NCBI RefSeq assembly: GCF_002950575.1
Contig: NZ_CP026923.1
Span: 1,364,001-1,428,000 of the forward strand
Source of the DNA: Pontimonas salivibrio
GTDB lineage: Bacteria > Actinomycetota > Actinomycetes > Actinomycetales > Microbacteriaceae
DNA length: 64,000 nucleotides
Reading direction: 5' to 3'
A model generated the notes under the pieces. It saw nothing but the letters and a program-made list of their open reading frames with translations, was not told the DNA's origin and did not search any database. This document shows positions 29,334 to 38,657 of the stretch, piece after piece. Positions within the stretch are counted from its first letter, which is position 1, and the number at the start of each line of letters is the position of its first letter. The position numbers were made by a program, and so were the translations under genes.

Positions 29334-29909
29334 TTACTTGCTGGCCTTCTTCGCGGTCTTTGTGGAGCCCTTTTCAGCACTGTCCAGGTCGGCCAGCATC
29401 GAGTCGACTACGGCCTTGGCTTTTTTGTCGGTTCCCAACTGGTCACGAACAACCGCACCGGCAAGATCCAACGCCAACGAGCCCACCTCTTTGCGAAGTG
29501 AGACGAGTGCGGCTTGACGCTCGGCTTCAATCTGTGTCTGAGCGTTCTGGGCGATGCGGTCGGCTTCAGCCTGTGCCTGCTGTTTCATTTCGGCCAAAAT
29601 CTTCTGGCCTTCACTGCGGGCTTCGTCTCGAATATCTGCCGCCTCATCGCGGGCGTCCGCGAGGAGCTTCGTGTATTTCTCGAGAGCTTCCTGCGCTTCT
29701 TTCTGCGCCGACTGGGCGTCTTCGATTCCGCCTTCAATGGCTTTCGAGCGCTCGTCGAGCACTGTCTGAAGCCTGGGCAGGATCACTCGCCAGAAGAGCA
29801 ACAGCACCAGGGCGAACGGAATGATCGACCAGATGATGTCGTAAATCGCAGGCAGGAGCGGGTTCTGGGCCTCACCCTCTGCCGCGAGGATCATTGTGTG
29901 CGGCAGCAT
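29334..29909 (-). CDS. atpF: ATP synthase b subunit
   Basis: The peripheral stalk subunit, 191 residues, with one N-terminal transmembrane helix (about 24-43, IWSIIPFALVLLLFWRVILPRL) and a long charged coiled coil. The Lys/Ala-rich tail (TKTAKKASK) is unusual but disordered tails are common. It starts 9 nt after atpE. An in-frame ATG five codons later is possible. Confidence 0.95.
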   Translation of the reverse strand: MLPHTMILAAEGEAQNPLLPAIYDIIWSIIPFALVLLLFWRVILPRLQTVLDERSKAIEGGIEDAQSAQKEAQEALEKYTKLLADARDEAADIRDEARSEGQKILAEMKQQAQAEADRIAQNAQTQIEAERQAALVSLRKEVGSLALDLAGAVVRDQLGTDKKAKAVVDSMLADLDSAEKGSTKTAKKASK

Positions 29910-29918
29910 TGAGGCCTC

Positions 29919-30188
<270 letters not shown>

Positions 30189-30980
30189 TTAGTGTTCTTC
30201 CGCAAGCGCAAGCTGGAGGTACACGGCGGTCAAGAGGGCAAAGACATAGGCCTGCAAGATAGCGATGAAAATTTCGAAGAACGTGAACACGATCGACAAC
30301 AGCACTGTCCCCACCCCAAAGAGCGCTTGCAGATCGCCCGAGTAGAGGAAGAAGAAGTGGGTGGACGAGAAGAACAAGACCAGGAGGAAGTGTCCGACCA
30401 CCATGTTCATCAGAAGACGAAGGGTGAGGGTGACCGGTCGCAACACGAACGTGGAGACAAATTCGATCGGAGTGACGATCACATACAGCGGGAGCGGCAC
30501 ACCGGGAGGAAAGAGCGAGTTCTTGAAAAACGCGCCCGGGTGTTTTTTCACACCGGCATAAATGAACGCCAGGTAGGCGGTGATGGCCAACACCAGTGGC
30601 ATACCAATCACACTGGTGCCCGCAATATTGAGCCCAGGTATCACCCCGGTGAGGTTCATGAACAAGACGATGAAGAAGATGCTGGAAATAAGCGGCAAGA
30701 ACCGCTTGCCGTCTTTTTCGCCCAAGACGTTGATGGCGATACCGCTTCGCACCAAATCCAATGCCATTTCAACGACACCCTGGAAGCGACCAGGAATGAC
30801 CGTCATCTTGCGGGTGCCGAAATAGAAAATGAGGAAAATGACGAGCACCGCGAGCAGTCGGATCAGAACGATCCGGTTCATTTCGAAAATGGTGCCTTCG
30901 AATAACACGGCCGGTGGGAAGAACTCGGCAATGGTGGGGGGTGAGAATTCACCGTCATCGCCGGATGCCAGCGGTACCAA
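30189..30980 (-). CDS. atpB: ATP synthase a subunit
   Basis: The proton-channel subunit, 263 residues, with six hydrophobic segments. The essential arginine is in PVTLTLRLLMNMVVGH. The N-terminus before EMNRIVLIRLL is variable. The first usable start in frame is TTG 30980; an in-frame TAG lies about 70 nt further upstream and no ATG or GTG lies between, so the true start is uncertain. It opens the atpBEFHAGDC run. Confidence 0.93.
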   Translation of the reverse strand: MVPLASGDDGEFSPPTIAEFFPPAVLFEGTIFEMNRIVLIRLLAVLVIFLIFYFGTRKMTVIPGRFQGVVEMALDLVRSGIAINVLGEKDGKRFLPLISSIFFIVLFMNLTGVIPGLNIAGTSVIGMPLVLAITAYLAFIYAGVKKHPGAFFKNSLFPPGVPLPLYVIVTPIEFVSTFVLRPVTLTLRLLMNMVVGHFLLVLFFSSTHFFFLYSGDLQALFGVGTVLLSIVFTFFEIFIAILQAYVFALLTAVYLQLALAEEH

Positions 30981-31110
30981 GCGGCTACTGAGTGTCGCGA
31001 ACAGCGTTGTCTCCCGAGTCGTGGCACCAAAGGGGTGCGGCGGCTACGTGTCGCTCTACCCTATCAAGCAAGAACAGGCGCCAAACAACCAAAAAGGCCC
31101 TCCAGGCTGA

Positions 31111-31146
31111 GAAAGTGCCAGGAAATCTTCAGATGAAGACACTTTC
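31111..31146 (-). terminator. Two-stem RNA hairpin after the Sua5-like gene, before atpB
   Basis: GAAAGTG (31111-31117) pairs with CACTTTC (31140-31146), and an inner TCTTC/GAAGA stem (31126-31130 with 31135-31139) sits inside. On the minus strand this follows the Sua5-like stop by 11 nt, with GCCTTTTTGG further on. It may end or attenuate the upstream transcript before atpB. Confidence 0.45.
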
Positions 31147-31157
31147 TGTCGAAATCG

Positions 31158-31949
31158 TTAGCACCACACCACGTCGTCGCCGGCGACATCGCGCAACTGA
31201 TCGCCCGAGATCACTCCTTCACGCAGCACTCGAAGCATAACGGTGCGGTCACCCTCCCGCGCAGCAAGGTCCTGCTCTGCTGCGTCCCGGGCCACCTCGG
31301 CACCGCTGGCCGCCTCGGCACCTCGGACTGTGTCGGCAATGTTGACCACTTCGACAACGGTGGAGCCAGGGGTAGAAAAATCCCAGGACAATTGCGGGTC
31401 CGTCAACACCACGGCAAGATCCGCATAGTCGCTGTCCGCCAGTGCCTCAATGTTTTTTGGAACATCGCCCACCGGGTGCGCGGCACTGATCATCAACGGC
31501 CCCGTATCCAGCAAAAGCTCCCGCGTGACTTCGTGGGCGATCAAGCTGAGGCCGACCCTGTCCACCGCGTCACCCAGATTCCAGCGCACACTACTTCCTG
31601 CCTGCACAACCACTGTGAGGGGGCCTGGCCAGAACTGCTCGGTGAGGCGAGTAATCGCCTCAGGAACTTCAGCGCCTAAGGCGTGAAGGGCTTCAGCATT
31701 GGGTAACAACACTTGGGGGGCAGGTTGTTCACTCCAGCCTTTAAAACGTGCCAGTGCAGCAACCCCCGCCGGTGAAAACGCATCGGCGGCAATGGCGTAA
31801 TGCGTGTCGGTGGGAATCACGACTAACTGTTTTTTCCCCAGAGCTATCCGCGCCGCGCGAAGACCCGCCCGCAGCGAATCCGGGTCACCCAGAGAAAACA
31901 CCTGACGCCCAGACGCTGGTGCACTGGCCGTTGGGTCAGGTGTGGTCAT
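31158..31949 (-). CDS. Divergent Sua5/YrdC family protein
   Basis: A 263-residue YrdC-fold protein lying between atpI and atpB. The region PTDTHYAIAADAFS replaces the canonical PTDTVYGL, FKGWSEQP replaces the KxR motif used for bicarbonate/ATP binding in TsaC, and SAAHPVG replaces SAN. The window has a canonical TsaC at 33524-34195, so this one is probably not the threonylcarbamoyl-AMP synthase. It may have another nucleotide- or RNA-linked role or be catalytically inactive. ATG 31949 lies 7 nt after the atpI stop, so it is in the same operon. Confidence 0.8.
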   Translation of the reverse strand: MTTPDPTASAPASGRQVFSLGDPDSLRAGLRAARIALGKKQLVVIPTDTHYAIAADAFSPAGVAALARFKGWSEQPAPQVLLPNAEALHALGAEVPEAITRLTEQFWPGPLTVVVQAGSSVRWNLGDAVDRVGLSLIAHEVTRELLLDTGPLMISAAHPVGDVPKNIEALADSDYADLAVVLTDPQLSWDFSTPGSTVVEVVNIADTVRGAEAASGAEVARDAAEQDLAAREGDRTVMLRVLREGVISGDQLRDVAGDDVVWC

Positions 31950-31956
31950 GAAATGC

Positions 31957-32397
31957 CTACTGCGGGTCTGAGGAGTCGGGAAGGGGCACGTCGACGTAGG
32001 GCATGCGCGAGCGAATCACCACCACCACATCGGTGGCGAGCCCCACCAGGAGCGAGGCCACGATCGTGAGAAACAGTGTTTCTCGGTGGGCCCAATCCAA
32101 ATCGCCCAACCAGAACACCAGCGCCAGAAACGCCACAAACTTCCCCAGCCACATGCCCAAGACCACAGCGAAGAAACCCGGCTCTAGGACATTTCCCCGA
32201 CCTGCTTTCAGCCCCCACACGATGGACAGTGGCGTAATGGCAAGGAAGGCGAAACCAATGCCGCCACCGAGCAGTGCGCCCAGCATTCCGGAGAGTTCCG
32301 CGACCAGGGCGCCGGCAATGCTGGCGACAATGGTCACCAAAGACGTCCACACCACCCCCCAGAACAGGGCTTTTCTAATCACAGTCTGTGCGTTCAC
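31957..32397 (-). CDS. atpI: AtpI-like membrane protein
   Basis: A 146-residue protein with four hydrophobic segments (ALFWGVVWTSLVTIVASIAGALVA, LGGGIGFAFLAITPLSIVWGL, GFFAVVLGMWLGKFVAFLALVFWLG, LTIVASLLVGLATDVVVVI). Position just before the ATP synthase operon and the four-helix build fit AtpI, which helps c-ring assembly in other bacteria. Sequence similarity in this family is low, so the name rests partly on context. It overlaps the upstream transferase gene by 4 nt. Confidence 0.72.
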   Translation of the reverse strand: MNAQTVIRKALFWGVVWTSLVTIVASIAGALVAELSGMLGALLGGGIGFAFLAITPLSIVWGLKAGRGNVLEPGFFAVVLGMWLGKFVAFLALVFWLGDLDWAHRETLFLTIVASLLVGLATDVVVVIRSRMPYVDVPLPDSSDPQ

Positions 32398-33527
32398 GCC
32401 TCAGTCCTTTCAGGTTGGGCTGGGATTGCCAGAGGGTCATCAACGTCTCGGTGCTCTGGCGAGAGAGTGACCACGGTGGAACCGACAAGCCCCAGCGCAA
32501 TGATGCCCAGTGCGACATACCACTCGACAAACAAGAACATCAGGGTGCCAATGGCCAACACTGACGTCCAGGCGTACAAAATCAATACCGCTTGCAAGTG
32601 GGTGTGACCCATATCTAGTAAACGGTGGTGCAGGTGCTGGCGGTCGGCTTCAAAGGGGCTCATTCCCGCTCGCAGTCTGCGTAACACCGCCAGCAGGAAA
32701 TCCAACAGGGGCACCACCAAGACGGCAAGCGGTAGCAGTACGGGGATGAAAGCCGGAAGCAGTTGGGAGGCACTGACCATGGCGGGGTCGATCTGTCCCG
32801 TCACCGAAATGGCCGTAGTGGCCATAATCAAGCCCACCAGCAGTGACCCCGAATCTCCTAAGAAGAGTTTCGCGGGATGCCAGTTAAGGGGGAAGAAACC
32901 CAACACGGCACCCAACAAAATCGCGGTGAACAGTGAGGCGTAGTTGAAGTAGGGGGTGTCGGCTTCGCCGGTGGCCAGCAAAAAGCTGTACATAAAGAAC
33001 ACCCCACTGGCAATGAGGGTCACACCGGCGACCAACCCGTCGAGACCATCGATAAAGTTCACGGCATTCATCACCAAGACGATGGCTAACACGGTGAGAA
33101 TGAGCGACAGTGTGGGAGAAAACAGAGTCAAACCCCCAATGGGAATCGACACAATTTGCACACCCTGCCACGCCACAATCCCTGCAGCGAGAACCTGACC
33201 GGCCAGTTTGGTCACCCAATCCAATTCGAAAAGGTCATCGATAAACCCGATGGCCACAACAACAGCTGCCGCGCCCACCAGCGCCCAGACCGCGTGAGAG
33301 TCAGAAAAAATTCCCTCAAACCAACTGACTTGGCTGGCGACCAAAGTCGCCACCAGGAGGCTGCCGAAAAGAGCCAAACCCCCCAATCGAGGTACCGGCT
33401 CTTTGTGAACATCACGGGAGCGCACTTCCCGTCGTACATCAAATCGGGTCCCGATTTGCCACAGCGCCACCGAAAGGCCAAAGCTCACCACGGTCGCCAC
33501 AATGAGCACAAGTGCGTAGTAGGTCAC
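32394..33527 (-). CDS. WecA/MraY-like undecaprenyl-phosphate glycosyl-1-phosphate transferase
   Basis: A 377-residue membrane enzyme with about eleven transmembrane segments that moves a sugar-1-phosphate (often GlcNAc-1-P) from UDP-sugar to undecaprenyl phosphate, starting wall polymer or glycan synthesis. The family aspartates are seen in GFIDDLFELDW and NAVNFIDGLDGLVAG, and the HHRLLDMGH-type loop in HLHHRLLDMGHTH. It overlaps tsaC and atpI by 4 nt each. This tsaC-wecA-atpI order is common in actinobacteria. Confidence 0.92.
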   Translation of the reverse strand: MTYYALVLIVATVVSFGLSVALWQIGTRFDVRREVRSRDVHKEPVPRLGGLALFGSLLVATLVASQVSWFEGIFSDSHAVWALVGAAAVVVAIGFIDDLFELDWVTKLAGQVLAAGIVAWQGVQIVSIPIGGLTLFSPTLSLILTVLAIVLVMNAVNFIDGLDGLVAGVTLIASGVFFMYSFLLATGEADTPYFNYASLFTAILLGAVLGFFPLNWHPAKLFLGDSGSLLVGLIMATTAISVTGQIDPAMVSASQLLPAFIPVLLPLAVLVVPLLDFLLAVLRRLRAGMSPFEADRQHLHHRLLDMGHTHLQAVLILYAWTSVLAIGTLMFLFVEWYVALGIIALGLVGSTVVTLSPEHRDVDDPLAIPAQPERTEA

Positions 33528-34195
33528 GCGGCAGACACCTCATAGCCGGCGTCACGCAACTCGGCGGCCGAAATGGCCCCCTCTCGAATGAGGCGCAGCC
33601 CCATTCCGCCGGTCACCAAATCGCTGGCGTCGACAATGCTCGAGGGCAAATGGTCAGTGTGTGAATCGTGAGTGGCTCCCAAATAGACGGCCACCTCGTC
33701 ACCAAAAGTATTAATTGCTTCGAACACGCTCTGACACGGTGGCTCCCCCGTACGGTTGGCGCTCGTCACCGCGAGGGGGCCGTGGATCCGCAGAAGCTCC
33801 AGCAACGACTGATCATCGGGGCTTCGAAGGGCGATCGTGCCCGGGGTGTGACCAATATCAAAAGGAAGTGACTCGTTGACGGGCAACACCACGGTCAGCG
33901 CACCTGGCCAGTAGCGCTGCAACAGCGCGTGCACAGTGTCACTCAACGCACCCTCTGCCACCAAAGGCACCACCTGGTCGACAGTGGCGACCAGGATCGG
34001 TGGAGCCATATCTTTACAGCGGCCTTTCAAACCCACCACGGTGTCGATCGCACCGGGAACCTTAGGCGAGACAGCGATCCCGTACACCGTGTCGGTGGGA
34101 ACAACAACCACTTCGCCGCGGGTGAGCGCGGCGTGAGCCTGATGAAGCGCGGGGAGCGCATCATCCTCGTGGGCGAGATCGAAGAGGGTAGCCAT
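33524..34195 (-). CDS. tsaC: L-threonylcarbamoyladenylate synthase
   Basis: A 223-residue TsaC/YwlC that makes threonylcarbamoyl-AMP for the t6A37 tRNA modification. Canonical motifs are present: VVVPTDTVYGIAV, LKGRCKDMAPP with the KxR pair, and LAVTSANRTGEP. A C-terminal segment (GLRLIREGAISAAELRDAGY) matches the YwlC tail. It heads the tsaC-wecA-atpI-atp run on the minus strand. Confidence 0.95.
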   Translation of the reverse strand: MATLFDLAHEDDALPALHQAHAALTRGEVVVVPTDTVYGIAVSPKVPGAIDTVVGLKGRCKDMAPPILVATVDQVVPLVAEGALSDTVHALLQRYWPGALTVVLPVNESLPFDIGHTPGTIALRSPDDQSLLELLRIHGPLAVTSANRTGEPPCQSVFEAINTFGDEVAVYLGATHDSHTDHLPSSIVDASDLVTGGMGLRLIREGAISAAELRDAGYEVSAA

Positions 34196-34203
34196 TGCGA
34201 ATT

Positions 34204-34209
34204 AGTGTA
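34204..34209 (-). promoter_or_regulatory. Candidate -10 box of tsaC (leaderless)
   Basis: TACACT on the minus strand ends 8 nt before the tsaC ATG. It lies 12 nt from the oppositely oriented -10 of the HAD gene, so the two promoters overlap. Confidence 0.4.
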
Positions 34210-34221
34210 CTTCGAGCGCTC

Positions 34222-34227
34222 TAGGCT
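34222..34227 (+). promoter_or_regulatory. Candidate -10 box of the HAD gene (leaderless)
   Basis: TAGGCT ends 7 nt before the ATG at 34235. No clear -35; the site faces the tsaC -10. Confidence 0.4.
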
Positions 34228-34234
34228 GGGGCTG

Positions 34235-34861
34235 ATGCTATTCCTCTTCGACATGGACAATGTCCTCTACGACTACCAGTGGCGAATTCGAATGGACCGG
34301 CTCACGGCTCTCACCGGGCATGATTTTCATGAACTACGCCGCCGCTGGTGGCACGATGACGGTGAATGGGCGGCCGAAGCCGGTGATCCCCCTACAGGAG
34401 CCGAATACTTGCAGCGGGTCAATTCGGCCCTAGAGTCCGATATTTCCGTACCCGACTGGCTCACCCACAGACGGGCAGGAATGACGGCGCGACCGTCGAT
34501 TATTGACGTTGCCAGGGAAGCCTCCCACCACGGGGACGTAGCCGTATTGACCAATAACGGTGCACTCATTGGTGAACACCTCGGTGAGATTGCCCCCGAA
34601 CTTCTGGACATTTTTGGCGACAACCTTTTTGCCACCGCGCATTTCGGGGCAAGAAAACCCGATCCAATGGTGTTCCAGCGAGCAATCGATCACTTAGGGC
34701 ACAAGGCTTCCCAGACTCTTTTTGTCGACGACCTGCCAGAAAACGTTCGTGGTGCCGAAACGTTGGGTATTACTGGCCACTGGTTTAGCCCCAACCAGAG
34801 TGCAGAAGAGTTGCGTGGAGCACTGCAGGCTTTTATTACCCGGACGCCACAGCTCGGCTAA
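34235..34861 (+). CDS. HAD family hydrolase (IA type)
   Basis: A 208-residue haloacid-dehalogenase-fold phosphatase. Motif I is FDMDNVLYD (nucleophile Asp6, acid Asp8), motif II AVLTNNG, motif III GARKPDP and motif IV FVDDLPENV. The small all-helical cap between motifs I and II is the IA subtype. Substrate unknown. It is the only plus-strand gene between prmC and tsaC, and its 3' end overlaps the convergent prmC end by 26 nt. The frame is open far upstream but ATG 34235 starts the conserved part. Confidence 0.85.
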   Translation: MLFLFDMDNVLYDYQWRIRMDRLTALTGHDFHELRRRWWHDDGEWAAEAGDPPTGAEYLQRVNSALESDISVPDWLTHRRAGMTARPSIIDVAREASHHGDVAVLTNNGALIGEHLGEIAPELLDIFGDNLFATAHFGARKPDPMVFQRAIDHLGHKASQTLFVDDLPENVRGAETLGITGHWFSPNQSAEELRGALQAFITRTPQLG

Positions 34862-35714
34862 AGCGCTCCCGACCTAGCAAATCCGCTTCGGTTTGAGGGT
34901 TGCGAAACCCGGCAGCCTGAAGTGCCTGCCGGGTGGCCGGGCCTTGGTCGATGCCGTGTTCGATGAACACCACCCCGCCTGGCCTCAACAGCTTTGCGGC
35001 AATGTCGACGACCCGGTAAATCACATCGAGGCCTTGGCCGGTACTAAACAGCGCTGCGGGCGGGTCGAACTGTGCTGTTTCGACATCTAACGGGTCAACA
35101 CCTTCAACCAAATAGGGAGGGTTTGACACCACAAGGTCCGCGGTGTGATCAGCTACGGTGTGCACCACGTCCCCGATGTCGGCCACGAGCACCTCACTGC
35201 GATCTGGCGCGAAACACTCAGCATTACGGCGTAAATATTCTGCGGCTTCCGGTGACGATTCCACGGCGACCAGGTGGGTGTGCGCCACACGGTGGACTAT
35301 GGCCAACCCGATAGCTCCAGACCCCGCGCACAAATCCACCACCGACACACCCTGCCCCACGGGGACCATGGCTTCCGCCTCCGCAATGGCCTGATGGGCG
35401 AGCAGTTCTGTTTCGGGCCGGGGAGTAAACACCCCAGAGCCCACCTCTAGTTCAAGCTCTAAAAAGGGTGCCAGACCGGTGATGCGCCACAGCGGCTCAC
35501 GAGCTTCTCGCCTGCTTAACCACTGCTCCAGTTGGACCAACTGTTTCTCATCCAACAGGTCGGGGTGGATCAGAGCTTTGGCTTGTACCTGACCGCGACC
35601 TAAGCCAGTCACTGCCGCAATGAGTGACCAGGCATCTGCCTCCGGTGAGGCCACACCGGCCACGCGGAGGCGGGAAATGGCCTGATCCAGAGTGTCTGGA
35701 AAAGATTCGGCCAC
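34836..35714 (-). CDS. prmC: Release factor N5-glutamine methyltransferase PrmC
   Basis: A 292-residue SAM-dependent enzyme that methylates the GGQ glutamine of release factors. It has the SAM motif VVDLCAGSGAIGLAI and the substrate motif VSNPPYLV. The N-terminal helical domain that holds the factor is present. It begins 4 nt after prfA, its own substrate. The last 26 nt overlap the convergent HAD gene. Confidence 0.95.
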   Translation of the reverse strand: MAESFPDTLDQAISRLRVAGVASPEADAWSLIAAVTGLGRGQVQAKALIHPDLLDEKQLVQLEQWLSRREAREPLWRITGLAPFLELELEVGSGVFTPRPETELLAHQAIAEAEAMVPVGQGVSVVDLCAGSGAIGLAIVHRVAHTHLVAVESSPEAAEYLRRNAECFAPDRSEVLVADIGDVVHTVADHTADLVVSNPPYLVEGVDPLDVETAQFDPPAALFSTGQGLDVIYRVVDIAAKLLRPGGVVFIEHGIDQGPATRQALQAAGFRNPQTEADLLGRERFSRAVASG

Positions 35715-35718
35715 GAAG

Positions 35719-36795
35719 TTACGCCTCGCCTATGGCCTTGAGCTGTGCTTCCTCGTCGTGGACAACACACGAATCAATGACCGGGTCGAGCGCCCCCGAC
35801 ATGACGTGGTCAAGGTTGTACGCCTTAAACCCGGTGCGGTGATCGGCGATGCGGTTTTCGGGAAAGTTGTAGGTGCGGATGCGCTCTGAACGGTCCATGC
35901 CGCGAATCTGGGATTTGCGCAGATTCGATGCTTCCGCATCTTGTTCTTCTTGCTGTTTGGCGAGAATCCTGGCGCGCAACACTCGAAGGGCCGCTTCCTT
36001 GTTTTGCAACTGCGATTTCTCGTTCTGCATCGACACTACAATCCCAGTGGGAAGGTGAGTCAACCGCACCGCCGAGTCGGTGGTGTTCACCGACTGACCG
36101 CCGGGGCCACTGGCACGAAAGACGTCCACCTTGAGATCATTGGGGCCGATTTCGATTTCTTCGGGTTCATCCACTTCGGGAAACACGAGCACACCGGTCG
36201 TTGAGGTGTGAATACGACCCTGTGATTCGGTGCTGGGCACCCGCTGCACGCGGTGAACACCGCCCTCATATTTGAGGCGCGCCCACACACCCTCTGCCGG
36301 GTCTGCCGAACTGGATTTGATGGCGACTTGGACGTTCTTGTAACCACCCATGTCGGACTCGGTCTTATCGAGCACTTCGGTTTTCCAGCCACGCGATTCG
36401 GCATAGTGCAAATACATTCGGAGCAGGTCGGCTGCGAACAGGGCACTTTCTTCACCGCCCTCGCCACCTTTGATTTCCATAATCACATCCCGACCATCGT
36501 CGGGATCTTTCGGAATCAACAGTGCTCGCAGGGCGTCTTCAGCTTCGTCGACTTGTTCAGTGAGTGCCGGAATTTCGTCGGCGAAGCTGGAATCTTCCTT
36601 CGCGAGTTCTTTGGTCGCTTCGAGGTCTTCGTGGAGGCCCATCACCTTTTTGTGGGCGTTGACGATCCGATCAAGCTCGAGGTAGCGCCGATTGAGCTTG
36701 CGTGCCATTCCGGGGTTCTGGTGAACCGCCGGATCGGCGAGCTTGCCTTGAAGCTCGCCGTGTTCGGCAATGAGTTGATCAATCGACTCCCACAT
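35719..36795 (-). CDS. prfA: Peptide chain release factor 1
   Basis: A 358-residue RF1 that reads UAA and UAG. The GGQ motif is at 232-234 ([10 protein letters not shown]) and the stop-decoding PxT is PST at 187-189. Length is normal (about 360). It lies 2 nt after rho and 4 nt before prmC. In many actinobacteria rpmE lies between rho and prfA; it is absent here. Confidence 0.97.
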   Translation of the reverse strand: MWESIDQLIAEHGELQGKLADPAVHQNPGMARKLNRRYLELDRIVNAHKKVMGLHEDLEATKELAKEDSSFADEIPALTEQVDEAEDALRALLIPKDPDDGRDVIMEIKGGEGGEESALFAADLLRMYLHYAESRGWKTEVLDKTESDMGGYKNVQVAIKSSSADPAEGVWARLKYEGGVHRVQRVPSTESQGRIHTSTTGVLVFPEVDEPEEIEIGPNDLKVDVFRASGPGGQSVNTTDSAVRLTHLPTGIVVSMQNEKSQLQNKEAALRVLRARILAKQQEEQDAEASNLRKSQIRGMDRSERIRTYNFPENRIADHRTGFKAYNLDHVMSGALDPVIDSCVVHDEEAQLKAIGEA

Positions 36796-36797
36796 GC

Positions 36798-38501
36798 TTA
36801 GGCCCCCTGGCGAAACTCCACCGGAGAGGTCCGCAGCTTCTCGACAATGTCTTCAGCTGCGGGAGTCTTTTCGGCAATCGCCATCAAGTGACTGAGAACC
36901 TCAACCTGGTCGGCGTGGAGAGCGTGTCGACGGAATTCATCCATCACCGTCGCGTCGCTGTGGCCCATCAGGGCTTCGTCACGACTCGTGCCGGAGCGCA
37001 CCACGTCAATCGCGGGGAACAACCGGGCCCTTGAGGCCTCAGAGGAGAGCACCAATTCGACGGTGGCCAGCTGGGAAATTTCGTGAGCCACCTGGTCGTC
37101 AATCGCTTGACCGGTGTCGGCGAGGAGCGTTCCCAGCACGGTGAGTGAACCGCCACCTTCCACCTGGCGACCGGCACCCACAAGGCGCTTGGTGGGGTAC
37201 AACCACGCAGCGTCAGCCTGTTGGCTGCCGCGCGACTGAGTTCCGGTGAGTTGGTAGGCCCTGGCCAAACGTGTGACCGAATCGAAAATGACGACCACGT
37301 CGTGGCCCAGCTCAACCAGGCGCTTTGCCCGCTCAATGGCGAGCTCCGCAATGGTGGTGTGGTCATCAGCCGGGCGGTCGAAGGTCGACGCGATCACTTC
37401 GCCCTTCACACTGCGCTGCAGTTCAGTGACAGTCTCAGGGTTTTCATCGACCAAGACCACCATCAGGTGAACATCGGGGTGGTTCGCTGCGATGGCTTCC
37501 GCCAAGCGCTGCACCATGGTGGATTTTCCTGATTTGGGCGGGGCGACAATAATGCCGCGCTGACCCATGGCCAGTGGTGCAAAAAGGTCCACCAGCCCCA
37601 TGGATTTAATGTCCGAGCCACCGGCAACACTGAGGCGTTTGGTGGGCTGGATGGCGGTGAGGGACGCGAAATCGGGACGCTTGTGAGCGTCATCCAGGCT
37701 TTGGGCGTTGATGGTGTCGACCGAGACCAGGGCGTTGTATTTTTGGCGCCCCTGCATTTCCCCTTCGCGGGGTTGACGGATGGAACCGATGACGGCGTCA
37801 CCTTTTCGGAGGTTGTATTTCTTCACCTGACCGAGTGAGACGTAAATGTCTGTGGGCCCGGGAAGGTAACCGGTGGTCCGCACAAAGGCGTAGTTATCAA
37901 GGACGTCGAGGATTCCGCCAATGGGAATCAGGACGTCGTCGTCAGAAATTTCAGGATCGACATCATCGCCGCCATTTCCACGACCACGCCGACGATCACG
38001 CCCCCGACCGCGGCCGCGGCCGCGCTGTGAGGAATCAGAATCGTTGGAGTCATCAGAGGACTCGCCCCGGGAATCATCAGAGTCAGAATCTGCCGTGTCG
38101 CCAGATTCTTCTGATTCCTGGTTTTTGTTCGAGGGTCGCTTACCGCGGGCTGGTCGTGAACCCGAGCGGCCAGAGGACTTCTTTTCGCTGGCTGAATCAT
38201 CGGCCCCGTCACCGGAGCCTGCACTGGCGTCGTCTGCCTGGCCATCGGCGCCAGCAGATGCAGCGTTGGATGACGATGAATCGTCCGAAGCGGCTTTTCT
38301 TGAACGGGTGGTCTTGGCCCCACGGCTGGTCTTGGCATCATCGCCAGAGGGGGAATCAGATGCAGATTGGGTGGGTGTTGCAGCGGATTCGGATGAGGGG
38401 GCAGCCTCAGGGGTGACCACCTGATCGGTCTTTGCCCGGCGACTTGTGCGCTTCGGTGCAACCGATTCGGTGGAATCAGGCGTACTGGTGTCGTTGTCCA
38501 T
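36798..38501 (-). CDS. rho: Transcription termination factor Rho
   Basis: The hexameric RNA helicase that ends transcription, 567 residues. The N-terminal 200 residues are low-complexity, rich in Ser, Asp, Glu and Arg, with the basic patch [14 protein letters not shown]; such insertions are typical of actinobacterial Rho and bind RNA. The RNA-binding fold follows, then Walker A PPKSGKST near residue 320 and Walker [16 protein letters not shown]. It is followed 2 nt later by prfA. A long structured leader precedes it (38581-38627). Confidence 0.96.
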   Translation of the reverse strand: MDNDTSTPDSTESVAPKRTSRRAKTDQVVTPEAAPSSESAATPTQSASDSPSGDDAKTSRGAKTTRSRKAASDDSSSSNAASAGADGQADDASAGSGDGADDSASEKKSSGRSGSRPARGKRPSNKNQESEESGDTADSDSDDSRGESSDDSNDSDSSQRGRGRGRGRDRRRGRGNGGDDVDPEISDDDVLIPIGGILDVLDNYAFVRTTGYLPGPTDIYVSLGQVKKYNLRKGDAVIGSIRQPREGEMQGRQKYNALVSVDTINAQSLDDAHKRPDFASLTAIQPTKRLSVAGGSDIKSMGLVDLFAPLAMGQRGIIVAPPKSGKSTMVQRLAEAIAANHPDVHLMVVLVDENPETVTELQRSVKGEVIASTFDRPADDHTTIAELAIERAKRLVELGHDVVVIFDSVTRLARAYQLTGTQSRGSQQADAAWLYPTKRLVGAGRQVEGGGSLTVLGTLLADTGQAIDDQVAHEISQLATVELVLSSEASRARLFPAIDVVRSGTSRDEALMGHSDATVMDEFRRHALHADQVEVLSHLMAIAEKTPAAEDIVEKLRTSPVEFRQGA

Positions 38502-38580
38502 GGTGTCTCCTTATGTCGGGAAATTTTCTCCGCATCGGCCTGTGGTCCTCGGCACCAATCGGGGTGTCGACTGACGAGGT

Positions 38581-38627
38581 CTCCTGGCGCCACACGCCAC
38601 ACATGGTGGCTTTGGCGCCTGGAGGAG
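38581..38627 (-). promoter_or_regulatory. Structured leader of rho
   Basis: On the plus strand, CTCCTGGCGCCA (38581-38592) is complementary to TGGCGCC-TGG-AGGAG on the far side, with GCCAC-acatg-GTGGC (38596-38610) as an inner hairpin. In the rho mRNA this is an extended two-part stem about 80 nt before the ATG. A second, weaker hairpin (CGACACC / GGTGCCG, one mismatch) lies nearer the start. Rho of E. coli is autoregulated through its leader; a similar role here is inference. Confidence 0.5.
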
Positions 38628-38657
38628 CCGGTGAGAAATCCGGAGTGCCTACTGGGT

